From: Pseudomonas fluorescens
GTDB lineage: Bacteria > Pseudomonadota > Gammaproteobacteria > Pseudomonadales > Pseudomonadaceae
NCBI RefSeq assembly: GCF_902497745.1
Contig: NZ_CABVHJ010000007.1
Coordinates: forward strand, 172,131-236,130
Reading direction: 5' to 3'
DNA: 64,000 nucleotides
How positions within the stretch are numbered: the stretch's first letter is position 1; every line of letters begins with the position of its first letter. Of the stretch, positions 38,168 through 47,284 are shown in pieces. The translations under genes and the position numbers were made by a program. The notes below the pieces were generated by a model. That model worked only from the letters and a program-made list of their open reading frames with translations, had not been told where the DNA came from and searched no databases.

Positions 38168-39490
38168 ATGCCCCTAAGTCTTTCCCGTCGTTGGCCTGTT
38201 CGCCAATTGATCGCTGCCTCCAGCTTCATTCTGCTTGTCGCCTGCGCGGAAAAACCGACCGCCGCCGATGCGCAACCCCTCCAAGCCGCGCCTGTCGCCA
38301 CGGCCCCAGCGATCATCCCGCCGGTAGTGCCGTCCGCCGACCCACTTGATCTTCAGCCGACTCAGACCTTTGCCGAATGGCAGGCAGGCTTTCGCAAAGA
38401 TGCGCTGGCCGCCGGAATCAGCCCCGAGCTGTTCGATCGCGCCTTTGCCAATGTCAGCTTCGACGCCAGCGTGATCCGGGCCGACCGCAGTCAGCCGGAG
38501 TTCTCCCGCCCGGTGTGGGAATACCTCGATGGCGCGCTTTCGCCACTGCGTGTGCGTAAAGGCCAGGCACTGATCAGTCAGTACGCCGATATTCTGCAAA
38601 GCATCGAACAGCGATATGGCGTTGACCGTCAGGCGCTGGTGTCAGTGTGGGGTATGGAAAGTAATTTCGGTCAGTTTCAGGGCAGCAAGTCGGTGATCAA
38701 CTCGCTGGCCACCCTCGCCTACGAAGGCCGACGTCCGGGCTTTGCACACGCGCAATTGATCGCCGCGCTACAAATTCTGCAACAAGGCGATATCACACCG
38801 GAGAAGATGCTCGGTTCCTGGGCCGGCGCGATGGGCCAGACCCAGTTCATTCCGACCACCTACAACACCCACGCCGTGGACTTTGATGGCGACGGTCGCC
38901 GCGACATCTGGGGCAGCCCGGCCGACGCCCTGGCCTCGACCGCGCATTACCTGCAAAGCTCTGGCTGGCAGCGTGGCCAGCCGTGGGGTTTTGAAGTGCA
39001 ACTGCCGAGCACGTTCAACTACACACTGGCTGATGGCGCGATTCGCAAGAGCGTTGCCGAGTGGCGTCAATTAGGTGTGTCCCTGCCAAATGGCGCTCAG
39101 GTGCCAGCCGGTTCGGAACAATTGTCGGCCGCCCTGCTGCTGCCGGCTGGTTATCGTGGGCCGGCGTTTCTGATCCTCGATAATTTCCGCGCGATCCTCA
39201 AGTACAACAACTCGTCGTCGTATGCATTGGCGGTGAGCCTGCTGTCCGAGCGTTTCAACGGCGGCGGCCTGATCAACGGCACCTGGCCGAAAGATGATCT
39301 GCCACTGAGCCGTACCGAGCGTATGGAATTGCAAACCCTGTTGAGCGCGCGCAATTACGATGCCGGCACAGCGGACGGGATCATCGGCGCCAATACGCGT
39401 AAAGCGATTCGCAGTGCCCAGCAGTCGTTTGGCTGGCCGGCAGATGGTTATCCGACGCACAAATTGCTGGAAAGCCTGCGGACTCAGTAG
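38168..39490 (+). CDS. sltB3: lytic murein transglycosylase, SltB3/MltB family
   Basis: A 440-aa lipoprotein transglycosylase that cleaves the MurNAc-GlcNAc bond with 1,6-anhydro formation. A signal (RQLIAASSFILLVACAEKP) has lipobox LVAC. The MltB-type catalytic domain includes the acid Glu in SVWGMESNFGQFQG, GSWAGAMGQTQFIPTTYNTH and the calcium-like DFDGDGRRDIWGSPADALAS. A C-terminal PG_binding_1 domain (LLSARNYDAGTADGIIGANT) distinguishes it from SltB1 in this window. In P. aeruginosa the corresponding protein is SltB3. Confidence 0.9.
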   Translation: MPLSLSRRWPVRQLIAASSFILLVACAEKPTAADAQPLQAAPVATAPAIIPPVVPSADPLDLQPTQTFAEWQAGFRKDALAAGISPELFDRAFANVSFDASVIRADRSQPEFSRPVWEYLDGALSPLRVRKGQALISQYADILQSIEQRYGVDRQALVSVWGMESNFGQFQGSKSVINSLATLAYEGRRPGFAHAQLIAALQILQQGDITPEKMLGSWAGAMGQTQFIPTTYNTHAVDFDGDGRRDIWGSPADALASTAHYLQSSGWQRGQPWGFEVQLPSTFNYTLADGAIRKSVAEWRQLGVSLPNGAQVPAGSEQLSAALLLPAGYRGPAFLILDNFRAILKYNNSSSYALAVSLLSERFNGGGLINGTWPKDDLPLSRTERMELQTLLSARNYDAGTADGIIGANTRKAIRSAQQSFGWPADGYPTHKLLESLRTQ

Positions 39491-39516
39491 AACGATTGTT
39501 TAGGGCTGATACCGCT

Positions 39517-39581
39517 TTCGCGAGCAGGCTCGCTCCCACATTGGAATGCATGCCAAATGTGGGAGCGAGCCTGCTCGCGAA
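39517..39581. repeat. REP palindrome downstream of sltB3
   Basis: TTCGCGAGCAGGCTCGCTCC and its inverted partner enclose TTGGAATGCATGCCAA, which is itself almost palindromic. It lies between two convergent genes. Confidence 0.8.
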
Positions 39582-39605
39582 GACTGACTATCAGGCAATA
39601 AACCT

Positions 39606-40556
39606 TCAGGCCTTGATCACCACATCCTGCTCCAGCATCAATTCCTGCTTGCCCGCATCCAGCCGCACCAGTGCGCCCATCGGCAGCGTCAGGTTCGGAT
39701 CGCAATGCCCGCTACGCCATCCCGACAACACCGGAATCCGCAACGGCTCGAAAGTCTGCTTGAGCAAGCGGTTCAGCGCTTCGACATCCACGCCTGCAAT
39801 ATCCCCGACCAACACCCCGCGCAACTTGGCCAACTTGCCGGCCAGGCGCATCTGGGTGAGCAGCCGGTCAATGCGATACAGCGGCTCGTTGATGTCTTCG
39901 ATGAGCAGAATCACCCCCTCGACATCAATCTCGTAAGGCGTGCCCAGCGTTGCGGCGATCATCGCCAGATTACCGCCGAGCAAGCGCCCGTGCGCGATGC
40001 CGGGCTCGACCGTGGTCAATGGATAAGCCACCGGATGGCTAAACACATTCCCTGCCTTCAATTGCCCGCGCAGCATGGCGAAGAACGAAGTAACGGTCGG
40101 CGGTTCCTTGTCACCCAACAGGTCGGCGTTGAGCAGCGGCCCGTGAAAGGTCACAAACCCGGCATAGCGACTGATGGCCAGATGCAGTGCAGTGATATCG
40201 CTGTAGCCGACGAAGGGCTTGGCGTTGCGGCTCAGCAGGTCGTAGTCGATCCGGTCGAGCAATCGCGGCGTGCCGTAGCCACCGCGCAGGCAAATGATCG
40301 CATCGACCTCGGAATCAGCGAACGCCGCGTGCAGGTCACGCAGGCGTACATCGTCACTACCGGCCAGATAGCCGTCCTTTTCATAGACACCGGGAAACAC
40401 CTTCAGCCCATAGCCACGAGCGCGCATCCATTGCATCGCCTTATCGGTGTCCAGAGCACCGGGGCCGGCAGGCGCAATGACGCCGATCAACCCTTCCGAG
40501 GGCAGCGCAGGCACGGCTTTGTGCGGGCAAAGTGTGTGGGTTGGTCGAACGGTCAT
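39606..40556 (-). CDS. ldcA: LD-carboxypeptidase (peptidase S66)
   Basis: A 316-aa cytoplasmic serine peptidase that removes D-Ala from tetrapeptides during murein recycling. Blocks are LIGVIAPAGPGALDTDKAMQ at the N-terminus, AIICLRGGYGTPRLLDRIDY, the nucleophile-bearing FVGYSDITALHLAISRYAGF and the Glu region LLIEDINEPLYRIDRLLTQM. ATG 40556 has GGGAG nine bases before it; an ATG eight codons upstream (40580) is an alternative. It is transcribed from the lipA side after a strong terminator, so it is its own unit. Confidence 0.9.
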   Translation of the reverse strand: MTVRPTHTLCPHKAVPALPSEGLIGVIAPAGPGALDTDKAMQWMRARGYGLKVFPGVYEKDGYLAGSDDVRLRDLHAAFADSEVDAIICLRGGYGTPRLLDRIDYDLLSRNAKPFVGYSDITALHLAISRYAGFVTFHGPLLNADLLGDKEPPTVTSFFAMLRGQLKAGNVFSHPVAYPLTTVEPGIAHGRLLGGNLAMIAATLGTPYEIDVEGVILLIEDINEPLYRIDRLLTQMRLAGKLAKLRGVLVGDIAGVDVEALNRLLKQTFEPLRIPVLSGWRSGHCDPNLTLPMGALVRLDAGKQELMLEQDVVIKA

Positions 40557-40671
40557 CCTTGGATCTCCCTGTGAAGTCATGCACACACAGTAGTCAGGAA
40601 CGGCGGCAAACAGAAGAGGGTCAGCCACGCCGTGGATTGAAGGAAAAATCAGCAGCGAGTGTAATCCGGGC

Positions 40672-40715
40672 AAAAAAATGCCCGCCGGGCGTTAAAACCT
40701 CGGCGGGCATTTTTT
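40672..40715. terminator. bidirectional terminator after lipA
   Basis: ATGCCCGCCG and CGGCGGGCAT enclose 13 bases, with A-run on one side and T-run on the other, directly downstream of lipA on the minus strand. Confidence 0.9.
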
Positions 40716-40728
40716 ATTCAGCGCCGGA

Positions 40729-41751
40729 TCAGGAACCCAGCAGCTCAGCCTTGACCAGCTTGGCCTGCTCGTCGGCGTGGTACGAAGAACGCACCAGCGG
40801 GCCCGACGCGACGTTTTTGAAGCCCATCTTGTAACCTTCCTCGGCAAACCAGGCGAAGGTGTCCGGGTGCACGAAACGCTGCACCGGCAAGTGGCTGCGC
40901 GACGGCTGCAGATACTGGCCCAGGGTCAGCATGTCGATGTCGTGTTCGCGCATGCGCTTCATGACTTCGATGACTTCTTCGTCGGTCTCGCCCAGACCCA
41001 GCATCAAGCCGGATTTGGTCGGAATGTGCGGCATCATCTGCTTGAAGCGTTGCAGCAGGGTCAGCGACCACTGGTAATCCGAACCCGGACGCGCAGCCTT
41101 GTACAGACGTGGCACAGTCTCCAGGTTGTGGTTGAACACATCCGGCGGCTCGGCGGCGGTGATTTCCAGCGCGACGTCCATGCGGCCACGGTAGTCCGGG
41201 ACCAGAGTCTCGAGCTGCACGTTCGGCGACAGTTTGCGGATTTCGCGGATGCAGTCGGCAAAGTGCTGGGCACCGCCGTCACGCAGGTCGTCGCGGTCAA
41301 CCGAGGTGATCACCACGTACTTGAGCTTGAGGTCGGCGATGGCGATGGCCAGGCTTTCAGGTTCATTGACGTCCAATGGCTTCGGACGACCGTGGCCAAC
41401 GTCGCAGAACGGGCAGCGACGGGTGCAGATGTCGCCCATGATCATGAAGGTCGCGGTGCCGCCGGAGAAGCACTCACCGAGGTTCGGGCAGGACGCTTCT
41501 TCGCAGACGCTGTGCAGTTTGTGTTTGCGCAGCAGGCTCTTGATCCGGTCGACTTCCGGCGAAACCGGAATGCGTACACGAATCCAGTCAGGTTTCTTCG
41601 GCAGTTCGGTGGTCGGAATGATCTTTACCGGGATGCGTGCAACCTTCTCGGCGCCGCGCAGCTTGACGCCGGCTTCAACCTTGGGACGCGGGGCCGGGCG
41701 CTCGGTCACGTCGAGCGTCGGGATCATGGTTTGCACTGCATCAGTAGTCAT
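40729..41751 (-). CDS. lipA: lipoyl synthase
   Basis: A 340-aa radical-SAM enzyme inserting two sulfurs into octanoyl groups. The auxiliary cluster motif is [12 protein letters not shown], the radical-SAM motif [15 protein letters not shown]; the conserved C-terminal serine region reads [20 protein letters not shown]. Length is slightly above the E. coli enzyme because of a proline-rich N-terminal extension. It follows lipB by one base and precedes a strong terminator, closing the dacC/ybeD/lipB/lipA stretch. Confidence 0.96.
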   Translation of the reverse strand: MTTDAVQTMIPTLDVTERPAPRPKVEAGVKLRGAEKVARIPVKIIPTTELPKKPDWIRVRIPVSPEVDRIKSLLRKHKLHSVCEEASCPNLGECFSGGTATFMIMGDICTRRCPFCDVGHGRPKPLDVNEPESLAIAIADLKLKYVVITSVDRDDLRDGGAQHFADCIREIRKLSPNVQLETLVPDYRGRMDVALEITAAEPPDVFNHNLETVPRLYKAARPGSDYQWSLTLLQRFKQMMPHIPTKSGLMLGLGETDEEVIEVMKRMREHDIDMLTLGQYLQPSRSHLPVQRFVHPDTFAWFAEEGYKMGFKNVASGPLVRSSYHADEQAKLVKAELLGS

Positions 41752-41752
41752 A

Positions 41753-42400
41753 TCAGTCGATTCCGCCCGTCAGGGTCGTCTGCTCAGCATAGTCGAGGTG
41801 TTTGACGAGCTGCGCACGCAGCCGGGCACTTACCTCGGCAAATTCAATCGATCCTGCGTGATCGCTCAGCTGGGTCATCGCCAGCCCGGCATAGCCGCAG
41901 GGATTAATCCGTCGAAACGGTTCCAGGTTCATATCCACGTTCAGGGCCAGGCCATGAAAGGAGCAACCGTGGCGAATCCGCAAACCCAGAGAAGCGATTT
42001 TCGCTCCATCGACATAGACGCCGGGAGCATCTGGCTTGGCTGCGGCGGTCACGCCGTAGCTGGCCAGCAGTTCGATCAGGCACTGTTCCATGCGACTGAC
42101 CAGATCTCGTACGCCGAAACCCAGTTTGCGTACATCCAGCAGCAGGTAAGCCACCAACTGGCCGGGACCATGATAAGTCACCTGCCCGCCGCGATCGACC
42201 TGCACCACCGGGATATCCCCCGGCAACAGCAAGTGTTCGGCCTTGCCGGCCTGGCCCTGAGTGAACACCGGTGGGTGCTCGACGAGCCAGATTTCGTCGG
42301 CGGCATCGCTGCCGCGTTCGTTGGTAAAGCGTTGCATGGCATGCCAGACCGGCTCGTACGCCATCTGGCCGAGCTCACGAAAGCCCAGCGTGCCAGACAT
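41753..42400 (-). CDS. lipB: lipoyl(octanoyl) transferase
   Basis: A 215-aa enzyme moving octanoate from acyl-carrier protein to lipoyl domains. Blocks are [40 protein letters not shown] and [20 protein letters not shown] with the catalytic Lys, then [15 protein letters not shown] with the Cys. ATG 42400 overlaps the ybeD stop (TGATG), with a GTG one codon earlier as an alternative. It sits between ybeD and lipA. Confidence 0.95.
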   Translation of the reverse strand: MSGTLGFRELGQMAYEPVWHAMQRFTNERGSDAADEIWLVEHPPVFTQGQAGKAEHLLLPGDIPVVQVDRGGQVTYHGPGQLVAYLLLDVRKLGFGVRDLVSRMEQCLIELLASYGVTAAAKPDAPGVYVDGAKIASLGLRIRHGCSFHGLALNVDMNLEPFRRINPCGYAGLAMTQLSDHAGSIEFAEVSARLRAQLVKHLDYAEQTTLTGGID

Positions 42401-42675
42401 CACAACACCATGTGCACGAAGCCGGTCGCCCGCAGTTCGCTGTTGATGTTGTACAGCTGATCCTGATCGATCGCGACGATGTGCAACTGAATGGTGGTGT
42501 ATTTGCCGTTAGTGCTTTGACGCTCGTCGATGCGCTCATCGTTGATGATCGCGTGTTTCAGGACGATCTCGATGATCTTGTCCTTGTTGCCAACACCCGT
42601 ATCGCTGATCACCTTAATCGGATAATCAGTCTGCGGAAATTCGATCTTTGGCGCCTTTACTTCGGTATCGGTCAT
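42400..42675 (-). CDS. ybeD: DUF493 protein YbeD
   Basis: A 91-aa protein of the DUF493 family with an ACT-like fold: [20 protein letters not shown], then the stretch [20 protein letters not shown] and an ending [11 protein letters not shown]. coli YbeD lies beside lipB in the same way; its role is unknown, suspected to be regulatory in lipoate metabolism. ATG 42675 is chosen by comparison of length (87 aa in E. coli). Confidence 0.9.
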   Translation of the reverse strand: MTDTEVKAPKIEFPQTDYPIKVISDTGVGNKDKIIEIVLKHAIINDERIDERQSTNGKYTTIQLHIVAIDQDQLYNINSELRATGFVHMVL

Positions 42676-42713
42676 GGCGTAACGGCCTCTAGAGCGCAAG
42701 CCGTGGTAACGCA

Positions 42714-42746
42714 CATGGCCCCGCTCCGGATCGGGGCGGGGCCATG
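42714..42746 (-). terminator. 15-bp hairpin after dacC
   Basis: CATGGCCCCGCTCCG pairs with CGGGGCGGGGCCATG (one G-T pair) around GAT, between dacC and ybeD. No U-run follows on the minus strand, so it may only partly stop transcription into ybeD. Confidence 0.6.
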
Positions 42747-42760
42747 CAGGTCAACACAAA

Positions 42761-43918
42761 TCAGTTGAACAAGCCGTAGAAGAATAGACGGATGCTATCC
42801 CACATGCGGCGGAAGATACCACCCTCCTCGACGCCATCCAGAGCGATCAGGTCGGCGCTGTGCACGACCTTGTCTTCCAGTTTGACTTCGACTTTACCGA
42901 TCACGTCGCCCTTGGCGATTGGCGCGGTCAGTTGCGGGTTCATGGTCATGCTGGCAGCGAGCTTCTTCAGCTGGCCTTTTGGCAGGGTCATGGTCAGGTC
43001 TTCAGCCAGGCCGGCCTTGACTTGATTGGTGGTGCCTTTCCACACCGGGGCCTGAGCCAGTTCGGTGCCCTTCTGGTAGAAGGTCTGGGTTTCGAAGAAG
43101 CGGAAACCGTAGGTCAGGAGCTTCTGGGTTTCAGCTGCACGGGCCACTTCGCTGTTGGTGCCGAACACCACGGCGATCAGACGCTGGCCGTCACGTACAG
43201 CCGAGGACACCATGCAGTAGCCGGCTTCGTCGGTGTGACCGGTTTTCAGACCGTCAACGGTCTTGTCGCGCCACAGTAGCAGGTTGCGGTTAGGCTGCTT
43301 GATGCCGTTCCAAAAGAACTCTTTCTGCGAGTAGATCGCGTAGTGAGCCGGGTCTTCGTGGATGATCGCACGGGCCAGAATCGCCATGTCGTGAGCCGAC
43401 GAGTAGTGCTCAGGGTTTGGCAGACCGGTCGGGTTCATGAAGTGGGTGTTGGTCATACCCAGATCGGTGACAGTCTTGTTCATCAGGTCGGCGAACGCAT
43501 CTTCGCTGCCGGCGATGTGCTCGGACAGCGCCACGCTGGCGTCGTTGCCGGACTGGATGATGATGCCGTGCAGCAAGTCGCTGACAGTCACCTGCGAGCC
43601 GACTTTGATGAACATCCGCGAACCGCCGGTGCGCCAGGCGTTTTCGCTGACGGTCACCGGATCGTTTTCACCGATCTGGCCACGACGGATTTCCAGCGTA
43701 GCAATGTACGCGGTCATCAGTTTGGTCAGGCTGGCCGGCGGCAGACGCTGGTCACCGTTGTTCTCTACCAGCACGTTGCCGCTGGCGGCATCCATGAGTA
43801 CGTAGGCTTTGGCGGCCAGTTGCGGTGGCGACGGCATCATCTCGGCCGCGAAGGCGGCTGGCGAGAGGAGCAGCGGGACTAGCAGACACAGGCGTTTGGC
43901 AAAGGTGGTGATGTTCAT
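42761..43918 (-). CDS. dacC: D-Ala-D-Ala carboxypeptidase (PBP5/6 type)
   Basis: A 385-aa penicillin-binding protein trimming pentapeptides in the periplasm. A signal peptide (MNITTFAKRLCLLVPLLLSP) is followed by the active-site motifs SxxK in PPASLTKLMTAYIA, SGN in IIQSGNDASVAL and KTG in VDGLKTGHTDEAGYCMV. A C-terminal beta domain ends in an amphipathic membrane anchor (GGIFRRMWDSIRLFFYGLFN). In P. aeruginosa this locus is dacC. GAGACGG stands just before the ATG. A 185-bp gap to rlpA probably holds its own promoter. Confidence 0.94.
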   Translation of the reverse strand: MNITTFAKRLCLLVPLLLSPAAFAAEMMPSPPQLAAKAYVLMDAASGNVLVENNGDQRLPPASLTKLMTAYIATLEIRRGQIGENDPVTVSENAWRTGGSRMFIKVGSQVTVSDLLHGIIIQSGNDASVALSEHIAGSEDAFADLMNKTVTDLGMTNTHFMNPTGLPNPEHYSSAHDMAILARAIIHEDPAHYAIYSQKEFFWNGIKQPNRNLLLWRDKTVDGLKTGHTDEAGYCMVSSAVRDGQRLIAVVFGTNSEVARAAETQKLLTYGFRFFETQTFYQKGTELAQAPVWKGTTNQVKAGLAEDLTMTLPKGQLKKLAASMTMNPQLTAPIAKGDVIGKVEVKLEDKVVHSADLIALDGVEEGGIFRRMWDSIRLFFYGLFN

Positions 43919-44103
43919 CCGTCTCTCGAAATCGCTAATGGAAACTGTCCTTGCGGACAAAATTTAATCAGATGACTTTCTAACGAGCCATCGCGTGTTC
44001 AGTTGCTCACTCCAGTCACCCTTGCCGGGCTTTTGTTCTTCGACGAGCCAACAACCTGATTCACCCCCCAATCGCTGGCGAATCGTCAATCAAGTTCTAC
44101 GTA

Positions 44104-45114
44104 TTACTCGGTGACCACACTTGGCGAACCAAGGTTGGCCAGGCGCACGCTGTTCTGCACCTGGGCAATTTCACCCGGCGAACCGATCGGCCCCAGACGT
44201 ACCCGATGCAGGGTCTGCTGATTGCGCACGATCGAACTGATGAACACCGGAGCGCTCACCATCCCGCTGAGCTTCGACCTCAGCAGTTCTGCAGCGTCCG
44301 GGTTGGCGAACGCGCCCACCTGCAGATACTGGCCAGACGCTGTTGCAGAAGCGTTTTTTTTTGCGCTCATCGGCACCGGGACGGTGTCAGAGGCATGTTG
44401 CTGCGGCGGTGGCGTCCATTGCTCAACGGTGCCGGCCGAGGCCGTGATCACCGGTGCGCTGTTCTGCGCGACTTGCGGCTCGTTGAGCATCAACGGTGCC
44501 GGACGGCCCTTGGCAGCCCAATACTGCTGCGGATCGATACCTTCAACCTTGACCCGCGCGGTGCCGGTTTCGGCGTAACCGAGTTTTTTCGCGGCGGCGT
44601 AGGACAAGTCGATGATGCGATCGGAATAGAACGGCCCACGGTCGTTGACCCGCAGGATCACCGTGCGGTTGTTGTCCAGGTTGGTCACCCGAACGTAACT
44701 TGGCAGTGGCAGAGTCTTGTGGGCAGCACTCATGCCGTACAGGTCATAGACCTCGCCGTTGGCGGTGTTCTGACCGTGAAACTTGGTGCCGTACCAGGAC
44801 GCCGTACCGGACGCGACGTAAGTCTTGGACTCCTGCAACGGGAAGTAAGTCTTGCCCAGCACGGTGTACGGGTTGGCCTTGTACGGGCCAGTGTGCAGGG
44901 TCGGGGTGGCATCGGGGATGCGCGACACGTCGACGTCCCACCACGGCGCGCCATCTTTGTGCGCACGGTTGATGTCCAGGCCCGGCTGCGCCCGCACGGC
45001 GGTATTCGTGGTTTTCTGAGTCGGCGAACGGCTGGTCGAACAACTGGCGACCAGCACTGCCAATGCAGCGAATGCCACCAGCTTCAGGGGTTTACTGTTA
45101 GGCAATGCCTGCAT
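44104..45114 (-). CDS. rlpA: rare lipoprotein A, septal lytic transglycosylase
   Basis: A 336-aa outer-membrane lipoprotein that cleaves denuded glycan strands at the septum in P. aeruginosa. The lipobox is VLVASC; the double-psi beta-barrel domain contains GTASWYGTKFHGQNTANGEV, HKTLPLPSYVRVTNL and ILRVNDRGPFYSDRIIDLS with the catalytic Asp/His. A disordered linker leads to a C-terminal SPOR domain (YLQVGAFANPDAAELLRSKL) that binds denuded murein. The start overlaps the sltB1 stop (TAATG). Confidence 0.94.
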   Translation of the reverse strand: MQALPNSKPLKLVAFAALAVLVASCSTSRSPTQKTTNTAVRAQPGLDINRAHKDGAPWWDVDVSRIPDATPTLHTGPYKANPYTVLGKTYFPLQESKTYVASGTASWYGTKFHGQNTANGEVYDLYGMSAAHKTLPLPSYVRVTNLDNNRTVILRVNDRGPFYSDRIIDLSYAAAKKLGYAETGTARVKVEGIDPQQYWAAKGRPAPLMLNEPQVAQNSAPVITASAGTVEQWTPPPQQHASDTVPVPMSAKKNASATASGQYLQVGAFANPDAAELLRSKLSGMVSAPVFISSIVRNQQTLHRVRLGPIGSPGEIAQVQNSVRLANLGSPSVVTE

Positions 45115-46124
45115 TACTTGACGCCCCGTGCTTGTACCAGCTGTTCAGACAGTTGATGTACGGCCATGGCGTACATCACGCTGCGGTTATAACGCGTGAT
45201 CGCGTAGAAATTCTTCAGGCCCATCCAGTATTCGGGGCCATTGTCGCCTTCGAGGCGAAATGCAGTAACCGGCATATCATCGCGCAGCGCATCATGACTT
45301 GACCAGCCCAGCGCCCGCAACTCTCCAACCGTCTTCGTCGGCTCGATGCCGGTGGTCAAGCCTTCATCGACCTGCTCGCCCCGCACATCGGCGCGGCTGA
45401 CCACCGGCTCGCCGGCCACCCAGCCATGTCGTTTGAAGTAACTGGCGACGCTGCCGATCGCATCATCCGGGTTGTTCCAGATATTGATGTGGCCGTCACC
45501 GTCGAAATCCACCGCATAGGCGCGAAAGCTGCTCGGCATGAACTGCGGCAGGCCCATGGCCCCGGCGTACGAGCCTTTGAGGGTCAATGGATCGACCTGT
45601 TCTTCACGGGCCAGCAGCAGGAACTCTCGCAGTTCCTTACGGAAAAACTCGGCACGGGGAGGATAGTCGAAACCGAGCGTGGACAAGGCATCGATCACCC
45701 GGTAATTGCCGGTATTACGTCCGAAAAAGGTTTCAACGCCGATGATCGATACGATGACTTGTGCCGGTACGCCGTATTCCTGCTCGGCACGGGCCAGCGT
45801 CGCCTCGTGCTGACGCCAGAAGTCGACACCGCGCGCAATGCGCGCATCGGTGATGAACATCGGGCGGTATTCTTTCCACTGCTTGACGCGCTCGGCAGGT
45901 CTGGAAATGGCGTCGAGAATCGCCTGTTTGCGCTGAGCCTCGCGGAACACCGCCATCAATTGCTCACCGGCGAAACCGTAGTCGCGGGTCATTTCACCGA
46001 CGAATTCGGCCACCTGCGGCGAGCCTTCGTATTCGCCGGCCAGCGCTTCCTGCACGCTACCCAGCAGGCCCATCAGGCCAACCAGCGGCGCGCATCGAGT
46101 CGCCCAGCCACGCATTACTTGCAT
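45114..46124 (-). CDS. sltB1: lytic murein transglycosylase B, SltB1
   Basis: A 336-aa MltB-family enzyme. A signal-like N-terminus (WATRCAPLVGLMGLLGSVQE) precedes the catalytic domain: acid Glu in VSIIGVETFFGRNTGNYRVI, YAGAMGLPQFMPSSFRAYAV, and DFDGDGHINIWNNPDDAIGS. It has no PG_binding_1 domain, unlike sltB3. ATG 46124 is preferred because GGTGAAGAG lies just upstream; other ATGs at 46160 and 46115 are possible. It lies between rodA and rlpA. Confidence 0.9.
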   Translation of the reverse strand: MQVMRGWATRCAPLVGLMGLLGSVQEALAGEYEGSPQVAEFVGEMTRDYGFAGEQLMAVFREAQRKQAILDAISRPAERVKQWKEYRPMFITDARIARGVDFWRQHEATLARAEQEYGVPAQVIVSIIGVETFFGRNTGNYRVIDALSTLGFDYPPRAEFFRKELREFLLLAREEQVDPLTLKGSYAGAMGLPQFMPSSFRAYAVDFDGDGHINIWNNPDDAIGSVASYFKRHGWVAGEPVVSRADVRGEQVDEGLTTGIEPTKTVGELRALGWSSHDALRDDMPVTAFRLEGDNGPEYWMGLKNFYAITRYNRSVMYAMAVHQLSEQLVQARGVK

Positions 46125-46141
46125 TGAACTCTTCACCTTAT

Positions 46142-47284
46142 TCAAACCTGTGCGATCCACTTGCGATGGGTATGGATCGACATCAAAACCCCAAACGCTG
46201 ACAGCAGCGTCACCAACGAAGTTCCTCCGTAGCTAATGAACGGCAACGGCACCCCTACAACCGGCAACAGGCCACTGACCATACCGATGTTGACGAAAAC
46301 GTAAACAAAAAACGTCATGGTCAACGCACCGGCGAGCAATTTGCCGAACAGCGTCTGAGCCTGAGCGGTGATCACCAGCCCCCGGCCAATCAGCAACAGA
46401 TAGATCAGCAGCAGCGCGCAAATGCCCACCAGACCGAACTCCTCGCCGAGTACAGCAATGATGAAGTCGGTGTGGCTTTCCGGCAGGAAGTCCAGGTGCG
46501 ACTGGGTGCCGAGCAGCCAGCCCTTGCCGAACACCCCGCCGGAACCGATCGCGGCTTTCGACTGAATGATGTTCCAGCCGGTGCCCAGCGGATCGCTTTC
46601 CGGATCGAGGAAGGTCAGGATTCGCTGTTTCTGGTAGTCGTGCATGATGAAGAACCACATGGCCACCGACACCGGAATCGCCGCCGCCAGCACACTGAGA
46701 ATCCAGCGCCAGCGCAGCCCGCCCATGAACAGCACAAACGCGCCGCCCGCCAGAATCAGCAGTGAAGTACCGAGGTCAGGCTGGCGCACGATCAGCGCGA
46801 ACGGCACGCCGATCAGCATCAGGCTGATGCCGACATGCTTGAGTTGTGGCGGTAACGTGCGCTTGGACAGGTACCAGGCGATGGTCGCCGGCATCAGGAT
46901 CTTCATGAACTCCGAGGGCTGGAAGCGGATCACCCCGGGGATGTTGATCCAGCGGGTGGCGCCCATCGCGTTGTGGCCCATGATGTCCACCACCAACAGC
47001 AGCACCACGCCGATCACATAACCAAGCGGCACCCAGCGCGCCATGAAACGCGGCTCGAACTGGGCGATGATGATCATCGACACCAGACCGATACCGAACG
47101 ACGTCGCCTGTTTGGCCAACAGATCCCAGCTCTTGCCACTCGCCGAATACAGCACGAACAAACTGCCGGCGGCGAGAATCAGCAGCAGGATCAGTAACGG
47201 GCCATCGATATGCAGTCTTTGCAGCAACGTCGCGCGGCGACGCATCACATCCTCACTGGAGAGCATGCGATCAAAGTTATTCAT
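46142..47284 (-). CDS. rodA: rod-shape peptidoglycan polymerase RodA
   Basis: A 380-aa SEDS glycosyltransferase that polymerises lipid II for cell elongation with PBP2. Ten hydrophobic helices are visible, with RWINIPGVIRFQPSEFMKI, IVRQPDLGTSLLILAGGAFV, and LPESHTDFIIAVLGEEFGL containing the conserved acidic loop, then VGVPLPFISYGGTSLVTLL. ATG 47284 lies inside the end of pbpA (ATGAATAA), so the two are coupled. Confidence 0.95.
   Translation of the reverse strand: MNNFDRMLSSEDVMRRRATLLQRLHIDGPLLILLLILAAGSLFVLYSASGKSWDLLAKQATSFGIGLVSMIIIAQFEPRFMARWVPLGYVIGVVLLLVVDIMGHNAMGATRWINIPGVIRFQPSEFMKILMPATIAWYLSKRTLPPQLKHVGISLMLIGVPFALIVRQPDLGTSLLILAGGAFVLFMGGLRWRWILSVLAAAIPVSVAMWFFIMHDYQKQRILTFLDPESDPLGTGWNIIQSKAAIGSGGVFGKGWLLGTQSHLDFLPESHTDFIIAVLGEEFGLVGICALLLIYLLLIGRGLVITAQAQTLFGKLLAGALTMTFFVYVFVNIGMVSGLLPVVGVPLPFISYGGTSLVTLLSAFGVLMSIHTHRKWIAQV

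Noticed and set aside
40557..40580. Upstream ATG of the LD-carboxypeptidase gene
   Set aside because: The later ATG at 40556 has GGGAG at good spacing; the upstream one has none, so I kept the shorter form.
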